From Cliona cf. orientalis (Eukaryota; Porifera; Demospongiae; Clionaida; Clionaidae): DNA of 64,000 bases. Shown piece by piece: positions 36,401 through 47,415 of the stretch. The notes below the pieces were generated by a model. It saw only the letters and a list, made by a program, of their open reading frames with translations. It did no database searches and was not told the DNA's origin. The DNA lies in assembly GCA_963930775.1 (NCBI GenBank), contig OZ005692.1, positions 8,666,135-8,730,134 on the forward strand. Direction: 5' to 3'. The number at the start of each line of letters is the position of its first letter. Position 1 is the first letter of the stretch. The position numbers and the translations under genes were made by a program.

Positions 36401-37894
36401 ATCGGACATTGTATTGTATGGCATTATGGTAAGCATGAATGAAACTACTACTACTAGCTATTCATGTACTATAATATATCCTTCTGCACCTGGTGTGTCT
36501 TTAAATACCTTAGTCTCGTCTTACCTGGGCTAGCCTTATCCCCAGGCCCTCTCTCGATCTCCCAGTATTTATTATGAAAGATAGAGAGAGGGCCTGGGGA
36601 CACGGCTAGCTCAGCTAATTTCATTCATACTTACCTTATAATCCGATTGTACCTAGTCTCGCGCGCCAGCCCTACGAAGGAGGTAGAGGAGCGAGTCCCC
36701 AGACTCCGCCCCAGAGGGGGCGGGTCCGTGAATGAGACTACATAGCGGGTAAAGGATCGTTTGTGCGCGCGATCGCGAATTTTATTCGCGAACGTGGATT
36801 CTGGCTATGATTCTGTTGACGTCACGTCGGTCCAATTAACTAATAGATACGTCATATCCGTGACCATTATGTAAGGGGATCTTCTTGAATTTTGACCACA
36901 TATTTGCTTCATGTTTGACCATATATGGGAAAATGACCATAACTTTCGTTTGACCATGTATTTGAGTTTGATCATATAAAATTTGACCATATATTTGGCT
37001 TTGACCATATATAGGCAACACTTTTGACCACATATTTGAGTTTGACCATATACCTGACTCAGGTTTGACCATAAATTTGAGCTTGCCAATTTTGTCAGTG
37101 TTGGAATGCCATAGAAGTAGGGTGCATGGAAACGATTGAGTGATGGTGAACAGTATGATCACACCAAAAGAGAAGATATCTATGGTATTGCCGTAAGAAG
37201 CAGCTCCCCTACTTCTCTCGTGGTCAGCTTCAGGGGGCATGTAGAGATTATTGCCAGGTGCCGTAGTCAGGGCAATACTGCTGACAGGGACAACAGGTGT
37301 CTTAAACAGCCTAGACACTCCAAAGTCTGCAATTTTGGCTTCCATGCATGATGTAATCAACACATTTCTGGCGGAGAGGTCACGGTGGAATATTCCTTTG
37401 TTGTGCAGATATAGAAGCCCCTTGGCAATGCCATGCAAGAAGGAGGTTTTGACTTGTACTGGAATACTTTGATACTTCTCTAGAATGTGATCAAGTGTGT
37501 AAGGCAGGTATTCCATGACTAACCATGGAAGATCCGTTGCACCAATAGGTGGTGGGGAATACAGAACACATGCACTCTGCTGATCCACTGAAATCTCTCG
37601 CTGCTGATCTTCAAATGTAGGAAAAAACACACCAAGAAACTGTACGATGTGGGGATGCCTTAGTTTGCTCATAATGATGCACTCCTGTACAAATCTCTCC
37701 CTAGTTCGTGTTGCACCTTGACCATCATTTGAGTATTGAAGAACAGGATATATTCTCTTGGCTGCACATAGCACACCATCCACCTCAACTTCTTCAACCG
37801 TGCCATAGGCACCATTTCCAATCTTCCGGCGATTTGTCTTGACATTTTTTAAAGTCCAATCTTCTAAATCCTTGAACTGGTCTTCCATAGCCAT
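33498..37894 (-). pseudogene. Tandem-kinase gene (TKL-type kinase, coiled coil, second TKL-type kinase), split by a MITE
   Basis: Minus-strand exons: 37894-35592 (interrupted), 35172-35017, 34652-34449, 34397-33498, all phase 0. Kinase 1 (37850-35740) has IGNGAYGTV, the AAKRI lysine, HRDLSARN, DFG, PPEAD and DIFSFGV. Exons 2-3 encode a coiled coil (repeated E/L/R/Q heptads). Kinase 2 (about 34240-33520) has LGRSGWGTV, the AAKRY lysine, HRDISSGN, APES and DIFSFGV, but DYG instead of DFG. Known TKL kinases phosphorylate Ser/Thr or Tyr; substrates here are unknown. Element 35928-37113 lies in the kinase 1 C-lobe after DIFSFGVIILFTITQSF. The frames on either side join cleanly once the element and one 7-bp repeat are disregarded, so the ancestral gene was continuous. 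As it stands translation ends inside the element at 36836. Two separate genes is an alternative reading. Confidence 0.75.
35928..37113. mobile_element. 1.19-kb foldback element inserted in a kinase exon (7-bp TSD GAAGTAG)
   Basis: Inverted arms of about 370 bp begin TATGGCATTCCAACACTGAC and end with its complement. Target duplication GAAGTAG at 35921-35927 and 37114-37120 is exact. Each arm holds about ten spaced copies of TATATGGTCAAA. Toward the centre are further nested palindromes: TAGTCTCG...GAGACTA (about 36300-36743) and TAGCCTTATCCCCAGGCCC...GGGCCTGGGGACACGGCTA (about 36532-36605). No transposase. A 7-bp duplication does not fit hAT (8 or 5), MULE (9-10) or Tc1 (TA), so the superfamily is open. 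Confidence 0.88.
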
Positions 37895-38678
37895 TACTTT
37901 TTTTGTTTTCCTTCTTGACTTCGTTGACAGGTATCTCAGAGCAGTTAGCTATAGCCAGATTTTGAAAGCTTATATACTGCAAACCTGGTTATAAACATGT
38001 ACTCTTTTGGGTGCAAATCATCAAAATTATTGCGTGCATAACGTAATACCATACAGCTCAAATTATGTTTTGCGTAGTACAGTATCCTTTCCTTGTTTTC
38101 ATTGACTAGCTGTAAACAGCTACTGTAGAGTGTCAATTCTAAATTAAAAACATGGCCTATTTTGGGTTTAAATTTCAGGAAACATCACAGAATCCAAATT
38201 ATAGTTAAGGTTCTGTTAGGTAATATTAAATTTTATGAACCATGCCATGTTTATGGGATCCAGAAGGCCTATACTGTGTGTGTGGTTTTGTCCCCGTAGA
38301 CCCTTTCTTTATTGTACACACATGGAAAAAAGAATCTTAATGTGTAGCTATATTCTCATGGCCCCATTGAATGTGCATGATGTTTTGTGATGCTCACCAC
38401 TATTCATAATAATTATTATTTGAATAATTGAATTTACAATGAGTAGTTCTTGTAGATGCTGGCTATTGTAGACAAGGATAGTCGGACGTACTCCCATGCA
38501 TCTCAGCCTTGCTCACCTACACTGTACATTCACATAAGGTATAGCTATTATTATAGTCACATGACACTGTGGATGATACACCTATAATATATTATAAGGA
38601 AATCATAACTAGCTATAATAGTATAATGTGCATCATTCACATAATTATAGCTACATAACTAGAGCTCTGTAGAGCACA
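37895..38678. other. Upstream region of the kinase gene
   Basis: AT-rich, no gene recognised; should contain the kinase promoter, but no distinctive motif was identified. Confidence 0.5.
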
Positions 38679-38680
38679 TA

Positions 38681-39118
38681 CCCCGCGCGCACGTTGCGCA
38701 ATTTATAGATTTACTTTCGGTGCATGGCCATAATATTAAATAGTAGAGTAATATCTTACATTTATATGATTGGTTCCATAGGGCTTCAGATTTCAATCAA
38801 CTATAGCATTATTTAGAACATCGACGATCTTTACCAGTCATACGCTTGGCAACTTAGTTATGCGCATGAGCAGAAAGCACAGTGTGGGCACTATCGATAG
38901 GCGTGGCTACGGTGGCCAACAAAAAGGAACTATTTGTGACGCTCGTGGACCGTATCCCTCGATTTGACACACACTGAAGCCAGTTTTTCGCCAAATTCAA
39001 TTGATTCGTTGAGCTCACAAGTCGCTTAGACGCCCACATCTCGAGATATGGCGATTTTTGTGCTCACAACAACAACGACACAACCGATTACTTTACCCCC
39101 TTGCGCATGCGCGCGGGG
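38681..39118. mobile_element. 438-bp MITE with CCCCGCGCGCACGTTGCGCAA termini
   Basis: Imperfect terminal inverted repeats CCCCGCGCGCACGTTGCGCA / TGCGCATGCGCGCGGGG, flanked by TA (38679-38680, 39119-39120). The internal part (CCAACAAAAAGGAACTATTTG..., CATCTCGAGATATGGCGATTTT) matches diverged copies at about 19855-20045 and 45665-45860, which lie at corresponding positions in the two Roc genes and so predate the duplication. Confidence 0.65.
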
Positions 39119-39398
39119 TAATAATACACAGTAGCTAGTTATGGTAGTATAATAATAATAATATTATTATAGCTGTGCACCAGTATTAATACCAGTATAA
39201 GCATGCACACAGTCATACATGATTCCACACAGAACTGTGGGTGACCCAGCTGTAATATATATAATACTAGGAGGTAAAGGTTCTACATACCAGTGCTTTC
39301 ATATGCATTATTCATGCTGGTGAAATCATTATAATAACATTGATAATCTACCACATTCATCATACGGTAGATACACCATAAGCAGCGGATTAATTAAA

Positions 39399-40889
39399 TG
39401 ACTTAATACAGGAAGGTTTTGGCTCAGAATTCACAATTGTACCTTCAACATTTTCACAAACGTAAAACGAAGAGGCCCATCCTGTCACGGTGACATTATC
39501 AAACGTGATACCCCTACAAGGGTTTAACTCCGCACACCTCAACACTCCCGCGTTCAACCAACCGCCATCTGATGTCACATTCTGCATGATAATATTAGTG
39601 ACGTTAACGAGGGGTTGGGGTGGGGGCCATATTCCATCTCCCCCTCCATCCGGCTGCTTTTGCTGCTGAGGACTGATGTAGATTGGCCAGAGAATTGGGG
39701 AGTGGATTGTAATGTTCTGATAGACGATGTTGTCGATGATTCCAAATCCTTCCTTCCCTGAATTTGTCTTAATGTATATAGCCTTGAACGGATATGAGAA
39801 CTTCACGTTCCTAAACGTCACATTTCGAATGCATGCAGTTAATCTTAGCATTTGGTGGAACAGATCCAATACTCATCCCAACGGAATGTACAATGTTTGC
39901 ATTCTCAACTGTTACATTCTCTGTACATCCTTCCTCATCGTTGAGATGACCTGGTTTCACAGCCACAGCATCATCATAGTTCTCTATAGTGACATTCTGG
40001 ATCAAAATATTCTGACCAGCTGGATCAATTCCGTCAGTGTTGAAGGGAAACATGGGGACTTTCCAACCGGATGACTCTGATAAGTTTTTTTGAGCTTCAA
40101 TGTCTACCCAGATTGTGATATTTCGTACAGTGAAATTCTTGATAGGTTTGGCATAGATGTGAAATTGTGGTGCATTTAGTAAGGTCAGGTTTTCCACCAA
40201 AACATTGACACAGTTCTGAAAGTGAACAAGGCGAGGTCGATTGTGCTGGAGAAAGTTGAACAGAAGCTCGACCCACCATTTATAGCCTTGGCCATCAATC
40301 GTACCAGACCCAGACAGGGTAAAATCAGAACAGTTAGGGAAATAGAGCACACTCTGATAGTTACCATCCATCACAGGCCAGGCAGTGATGTTGGATATGG
40401 CAATCAACTTTCCTTCCACTCGCAACTGAACTTCCTTGAGACCAGTGATGTACACTGAGAAGATGTAGTAGCTGGAATACTTTGGAACGAGTACTGTGCT
40501 CCCTTGAGTGGCATTTTGAAGGGCCTGCATGCTTGTAGTGTTTAATGGAAAATTTCATAAAGAATTGATATTATGTTGGAGTCATGGTATTGATACTGAA
40601 TTCAATAGTTGGATCAGTTTTATGAGATGGGGGTAGGGGGCGGGTGCAGTGGAGAATATTTAATAGAGTGCTCCCTCGCCCTCTCTAAACATTATGCTGC
40701 TCAGTATCATAGATAATGATAATAATTACTAGCCTGCGAGATGGCTTGGCTGTTCTTCACAGCAGCTTGAACAGAGGAATCGTTGGCTATGGCGCCATAG
40801 CTATCCACTGAGAGAACTTGGTTCGTGGGTTTAGCGATGGCCGTCTGCCAAGAGATGAAAACAATCAAGGCTAGTATTACTGCACTCAT
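39399..40889 (-). pseudogene. GH28-like secreted protein, copy B, frameshifted
   Basis: Signal-peptide exon from ATG at 40889 (MSAVILALIVFISW, AKPTNQ) to about 40735, and a long exon from about 40524 to the stop at about 39399. NTDG and NYDDAVAVKPG motifs are kept; GHG reads SVG and RIK reads YIK, as in copy A. A 4-bp GCAT duplication near 39832-39835 (GAATGCATGCAG against GAATGCAG in A) throws the frame after ...GSVPPNAKINC. Downstream sequence remains open in the shifted frame to SCIKSFN, and it lacks copy A's own GCAT insertion. The intron is short here (about 0.2 kb). The natural join is at CAG|GCTAGT, which would need a GC-AG intron. Confidence 0.75.
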
Positions 40890-41522
40890 CTCATAGACCC
40901 TAAAAAGTGATGACGTGTATAAACTACCTTTGCAAAAAAGGGGTGGGGCTGAACGACATTCGTACCGACCATTACCTATCACTGCCGACATAGGATTGTA
41001 GAGTTAGTTTGCGCGTGCGCATAAAAAAGCTGAGTTGACAGAACCACACCCATCGTAAGAAGCTTAAGATGATCGCTGTCATAGTCTCGTTTGCCGCGGC
41101 CGTTAAATTTACCTTCATCATAAACTAATATCGTAGTTTAGTCTAGTCTCGCGATAAACCAGACCGCCGGCTGGAACTCTGGCCCGAGGTGAGTGTCCTG
41201 CGTTTATAAACTTGTGTTCTATAGTTGATAGTTATTTAAATATATAAGCCAGTCTACGTTGGAGCTCATTATCATAAATTTGGTTGTATTACGCAGTAAA
41301 AGTAGCTAATAAACTGAAAGGAAGGGATGTATTTATAATATACTTCTGAAATCCATACCAGTGAGCCTTTGTTCCTCGCTTATGATTGTATTAAAAAGTA
41401 TATACAATGCCAAAAAAATTATTCAGAATCGCACTTGACGCTCCCATTAGCTAGAACATTTAAGAATTACTTAAAGTTGCCAGTTTCATATCTCTGACTG
41501 TACTTTATGCTTAGAACGATAA

Positions 41523-41939
41523 GGCCACTCCAAATTGATTGCTTGTTTATCGGGCCCGACCGACCCTAACTTTTGGTAATTTCAATTTACAAATGAAAAT
41601 TTTCGGATAATTAGAAAACAGATATATGGTTTCAAGCACGTGCCTAAGAGAAACGGAGAGAAAGGAGAGATGGCTGCCGCTAGCAGTTATGCGTCGCCCA
41701 GTGTAGTGGTTTATAGGGGAGCTACGGTAGCGAAGAGGCAAATGATAGTATAATGCGATTGGAGTGATAATTTTGGTGCCTTGTTGGAGAAGCTGGGTCA
41801 CGTTTTGTATGTATTATGTATGACATCACATCCTTTTATAATGATATTCATATGTCTGTTTTCTTTTTTTAAGCCTACCTACCAACCCTAATTTTTTGAG
41901 AAGGTAGACCGATAAACAACTTATCAATTTGGAATGGCC
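41523..41939 (+). mobile_element. Harbinger-type MITE, copy B
   Basis: Paralogue of 14987-15392, flanked by TAA. The small internal frame starting MAAASSYAS is cut by TAA at the position where copy A reads GTAAAATGC (here GTATAATGC), so the frame is not conserved. Confidence 0.7.
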
Positions 41940-43269
41940 TAATAATATTATACATGTGTACAATGCCAAGTGGCACTAACATTAGAGCGGTGCTGTAATT
42001 AGAACTTTTATGGTATATTATGACCATCTTCATGGAAATGGCAGTCGTTTCCATACTTATCATGCAGCATTAAAATTCTAGTTGTTTGGGAAACAGTATG
42101 AAAAGAATTATAATGTACATATACATGTATGCACTTGACATTCTATAGCTGTTCTTCTGATGAAAAGTGGATCTCTGAAATAAAACCGAATTACCACTGA
42201 AACTAAGAGAAGTTGCAACCCAAGCACATCTACCTACCTACGTGTAATTTGAGTCTGGACAGATTTTGGAAACTAAGTTGATCAACGAGGTATACTTTAA
42301 TAATGTAGTGTGGTCCTTAGAACTTAATTAATAATTATTAGTTAGTGAAGATTTGTATATTACGGGTTGATAACCAGACCAAAGGTAGTTAGGTGATGTA
42401 TGTACCCTGTAATTTGGATGTGTGTGTTTTTGACCTGGCCGTCCTCCTACATACTTGAGTCTTATCAGTCCTAGTGAAGCCCAATCAAGTGGCTAGTACA
42501 CTGTAACTGCGTGGCATGGCGGGAGGGTGTACCACATGCTACATGTGCAATGTTATACTAGTAATATTATTATCATGATGCTAAAATTAATAATAATTAC
42601 TATTAATGCACTATCCACTTTCATTGGGCTTGACTATGTTAGTGTGTCTCTGGCCCTCAACCAATGCCAGGCATAGCTTGTGGTTTATTGCCACCCACAC
42701 ACATCAAGAAGAGTATGAGGAAATGGCCTAATATGGACTAAACCATTCATAACAATAGTCACTGTGTCATACTATAGTAGTATCATTATCAGGTAGTACA
42801 TACATGTATACAAGTCATGCGTAGTGCAGGCTAGCCTTAGTTTTTTGTTTAATGCTAGCTATAACAAACCAGACCTCTGTTACAAGCACTTATGCTTCCC
42901 TATGCTGCTGATACTGTATAACAGGAAACTTATTGAGGGAAGAAAACTTGAGCGGATTGGTAGGAATAGAGCATTTTGCAGAGAAAACTTTCGTGGAATC
43001 ATAAAATAATTACAAAAATGGGTGTTGCATGGCTTAAATTTCGTGGATATAAAATATATTGTCCCCTGAAAGTTCATCATGGTACACCCTAAGTACATGG
43101 GTTTTGTACTTGGCTTTAAGTATGGCTTCATCATGCTACAAGTGCTATCATTGTTTGTGTAGGCTGGTGGTGTAGTCATTGCCCCAGGAGGTGGGCGTGT
43201 CTGATAGAGATCATCCTACAATGGCTGAGGGAGGGAGAAAGAAAGGTGAGTCAAAGCTGGTAGAAGACT

Positions 43270-43305
<36 letters not shown>

Positions 43306-46194
43306 CCCTTGATTATGGTATACATTAGATGAACAATATATAAACGTTTACCCCCAAGGAAAATACAAACAGCTGTTCCCTATCCCACTCCCCCCCCCCC
43401 CCCAACCAACTACTAATTCCTAAAATTTAATACAATTCAATACTGATTCTTATTGCCAGCAGTAGTGCTTAGTGCATGTTGAGGGAGAGTGGTGCACATC
43501 ATGCATTATTCAACATTCCATTGGTGTGTGCATTCTATTCTCATTTGTAACATAATATTATATGCATGACGAGCTTGGCCAAAATTAGAGACTATATTTT
43601 TGAAGGTGCTGAATATTTTGAAGGCTAAAATTTAGCGGAGGTACAATAATCCTAAATACAGGTCTATGTTGCATAATAGTGATTTTTTTTATTTAGTGTA
43701 GTGCTTAGTGCATGTTGACACAGCATTGTTTAATGGAGTGTGTTATCTCTTCCCATTAGTACCAGCCCTCACTGTGGAGAATATCATGGCGGCTCTGAGA
43801 GGGATAGAGAGAAGATGGGATGACATTGGACGATGGTTATATGTACCATTGAAAACAAGGCTGGAAATAAGGAGCCAACATTCCACAGACTCTGATCGAC
43901 TGAGGGCTGTGATTCTCTATGCCCTCACCCTAGATCCTAGATCCAGCTGGAGGTGTGTCATCAATGCTCTTCATAGGATAGAGGAACACCAAGTGGCAGA
44001 GCAAATACAGGATTACTCTGAACCTGTGACAGGTATGCACATCAAAGACATGGCTACCGTTCCATGTGGTGTGAGATTACTCTCTAATGAGTCTAAAATT
44101 GTTGAGTATTATGGCTTGCGATAATTAGCATAATATTATTAATGTTATTGGTGTATTAGGCAGTCCAATGACAATAATAATTGCATCTCAAACCACCAAA
44201 TATAGCACATGCACTAATTATTCCAAATGTAAAGAAGGCTTCTCACACACAATATAATATAAAGATCACCACAATCATCGATTATGGTATAGTATACCTT
44301 TGTATACTCCAGTGAGCAAAGGGCATGTTTTTCCATGCAATTAATGCAGACTCCAACCTCACTGTGAAGCATGTAGCTGATGTTCTTAGCTTATTGGAGA
44401 GGAACTGGTATGACCACTCTCCAGGAGGTGGTTACAGTCTGCGTGCGCATCTTGATGTGCCATACTCTAAGGAGAAGGAGATCAGAGGGCAGCACCAGTC
44501 ACAACAACTTGCGTCACTGTCAGCATACATAGTGCAGTTCATCCCGGGGATCTCCTGGGCAGTTATAGCTGGATCCTTATACTACTGCTGTGAGGAAAGA
44601 GCACTACAGGCAGCAAAAAGATACACCAAAAGGGAGGAGGGTAAGCTGTGTGCTGGGATGACATGAAATGTCATGTACTTACATAATTATTAATTTCATT
44701 ACCTGGCTAGCAATCAGAGGAAGTTAATCAAAAATATCACCAAATATTATACAGTTTTGATTATCATTGTGTGCTATATATTAATGTACTGTTCTTGCTG
44801 ACTCAGTGGGTTGACCTGGATTGTGTACACGAGTGTATAGTATTATTGCAAGCATGCTCTAAATTGTAATGATCAGAATAATTGCTTAATAACCTCCTCT
44901 GGATGATGATGGTATAATTATTATTTCAGTGAGGTCAGGAGCACTCCTGGTGAGGTGTGTTCAGGTGACTCACTTCAATGATCTATAGTAGTGTGGATAA
45001 CTATGAGCCTTGAATCTAAACTCACTAGTACTGTACCCACTTTAGTCTACACACTGATGCTGCATATAGCGGTAATGGTCTCATTAGTTGGCTAGCTGTC
45101 AAAGTCACCTATTAAATAATTTTGCTAGTATGTGTATTGTTTTTTTTGTAACCCTCATGTTGTTTTATTGTTTTATCCAGATTCAACACTGATAATGCCT
45201 CAGCTACTCTCAGCTTTGCAAGGTGTAGCTCACTGGTATGGGCTAGGCGTGTGGCTTGGTGTACCTGCATCCAGGCTGGGAGTGATGACAGGGAAAGAGT
45301 CCATGCTGGAGGAATGGCTGCAGAATCATCCTACTCCAAGCTGGAAGCTGGTAGCCTGGGCCCTCTATAGGAGAGGTTATGGCCAACTCACTGAACACAG
45401 TGTGCTAAAGCAGCTATATGGGAAACATGTTTCTGGTATGTGATTATGTACTGATGATAATTAGTGGGACAATACCACACTAATTGCCTCAAGTAATGAA
45501 TGTAATGATTTTGATCCATTCCTGATCAAGTATCAGACATACTGATGGAACTGAATGCGTTCATAATAATGTCATAATATATGAGTAGATAAAGCATCTG
45601 CTCTCTGTAGCAGTATCTTTATCTACCTACATACATGTACTATGCTATAAATTGTATGCATGACAGAAATCACATGGGGGTGCGGGTTGCGGCCAACAAA
45701 AAAATAGTGTTTGCGACGCTCATAGGCTTTATCATACCATATGAAGCAAGTTTTTTGACAGTTTCAACGAATTTGTTGTGCTTGTGAGTTGCTCAGATGC
45801 CTATACATGTAGATCTCAAGATATGGCTATTTTCATGCTGACAACAAACAACCTCGATTATAAATCCCTTGCTCCATATGCATGCACTGGGTATCTCAGT
45901 ATTGCAAATCACAACCATTGTCAATGAGTCTGATAAAAATGAACACTATAGTGTCTACGTGTTTGCTGGAGTATCCTCTTATGAACACTCTAGCCCTTCG
46001 CTATTTGCTTCCCAAAGCTTTTGTGTAGCTTAACCCTTTCACAGGCAAAGGTGCAATAGGTGATGCATGTACATATTAGTCATATTAGCATTGAACATAA
46101 TTCTAGAATATTATTTACGAGACTACTTAGATTTAGCTACCCATAAGGGGTGTGCATACTGCTGGAATAATAGGCATTGTTGTGCTAATCTCGT

Positions 46195-46500
46195 ACATAG
46201 CCCCATTCATGCATGCATGCATGCACGTACGAGAAAGTACCTGGTCAAAAGGGTCACACTTCCTTGTCCTCATGGTATGTATATTGCAGACCAATCAGAT
46301 TGCAGAAGCGTGGTCACATGGCATCGGTGGAATGTAATTATGAGTGGTCCGTACGTACGCCTGTCCACTCAGCCTATGCACACCGTACAGAAGTGGCAGT
46401 TATTTTTCATTTTACGACACCAGAATTGACAATTATTGCATTTAAAGCTAGACACTTAATTTTAGTATGACCCTTTTGACCAGTTCTGGCGCATGAGACT
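46195..46500. mobile_element. Old MULE-type MITE copy in Roc-B intron 4
   Basis: Counterpart of 20345-20665 with the same conserved blocks (CCTGGTCAAAAGGGTCACACTTCC; CTTTTGACCAG). Confidence 0.7.
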
Positions 46501-46883
46501 ACTGTTGTGCAGGCATGCTGAAGTAATAGGCAGAACTCTGAGCATAAAAGAATAGCAATTTTTGGAGCATAATTGGTCAAAGCCAAATGGATTATGCATG
46601 TACCTTGTGTGTGCGTGTGTGTGTGGGGGGGGGGGGGAGGGGGAAGGAGGGTTGGAGGGGGTGTGGAGTGGGTGGCTGCGGGCTCAACTATCCATTCGTG
46701 TGAGTTTTAATACTTGTATATTACCGTAGACTCGGGTTAGTAAGCGCATGCGCTTATTGCACTAAGTGGTAAGGAAATATGCGCTTAATATAAAGTGTGC
46801 GCTTATTAGAGAACATTATTTTATCACCTCCCATCCGTACTGCCTACTTTCACGTTTAGTGCGGCTGCTGGAGCACTGAAGCC

Positions 46884-47267
46884 ATGGCGAGTGTCAATCC
46901 CGAAGACGTGGCAATTTTTATCCACGAAAGCGTTGTGAGAGGGCATCACATTTATAAAGAAACGTGGACTCCATCGGTAGGAGAAGTTCTCCTTGTTCAA
47001 CAAGAGCCGGAGAATCCGCACGATCGTCGTGCGGTGTGCATCTTAAAATCATCCACGATCGTGGGCCACGTTCCTCGAGAACTCTCTCGGGTGTTTTGGT
47101 TCTTCTTAAGTCATGGTGGCACAATCTCTTGTGAAATTATTGGGCACAGAAAACGTGGAAAGGGCTTGGAAGTTCCATGTCTGTACAAGTTCACAGGTTC
47201 AGAGAGAATAATAACAAAGATGAAAGGGATTCTACGAGTGAAGAACCTTCATAGCCACTACTGTTAA
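46884..47267 (+). CDS. HIRAN-domain protein inside the Tigger-like transposon
   Basis: 127 residues, a single exon, ATG in good context and stop TAA. Almost the whole protein is a HIRAN-type fold: VRGHHIYKETWTPSVGEVL (strands 1-2), QEPENPHDRRAVCIL (the E-P-x-N-x-x-D-x-x-A-V hallmark), IVGHVPRELSRVF and GKGLEVPC. HIRAN domains in HLTF-type proteins bind 3' single-stranded DNA ends and stalled forks. Here it stands alone between the left terminal repeat and the transposase, transcribed toward the transposase (convergent). A role in binding transposon ends or repair intermediates is inference. It is uninterrupted, which argues that it is maintained or young. Confidence 0.8.
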   Translation: MASVNPEDVAIFIHESVVRGHHIYKETWTPSVGEVLLVQQEPENPHDRRAVCILKSSTIVGHVPRELSRVFWFFLSHGGTISCEIIGHRKRGKGLEVPCLYKFTGSERIITKMKGILRVKNLHSHYC

Positions 47268-47415
47268 TCATTACATAATTTCTGTCTTTGTTATCAACTA
47301 AATTATAAGGCATGACATGCAATAAATATTCTCCTTGATAAGAAATTACAGCATACCTGTGCATGTGCATGAATAAACTGTATACATACAGTATGATAAA
47401 AGCTACAGTCTCAGT

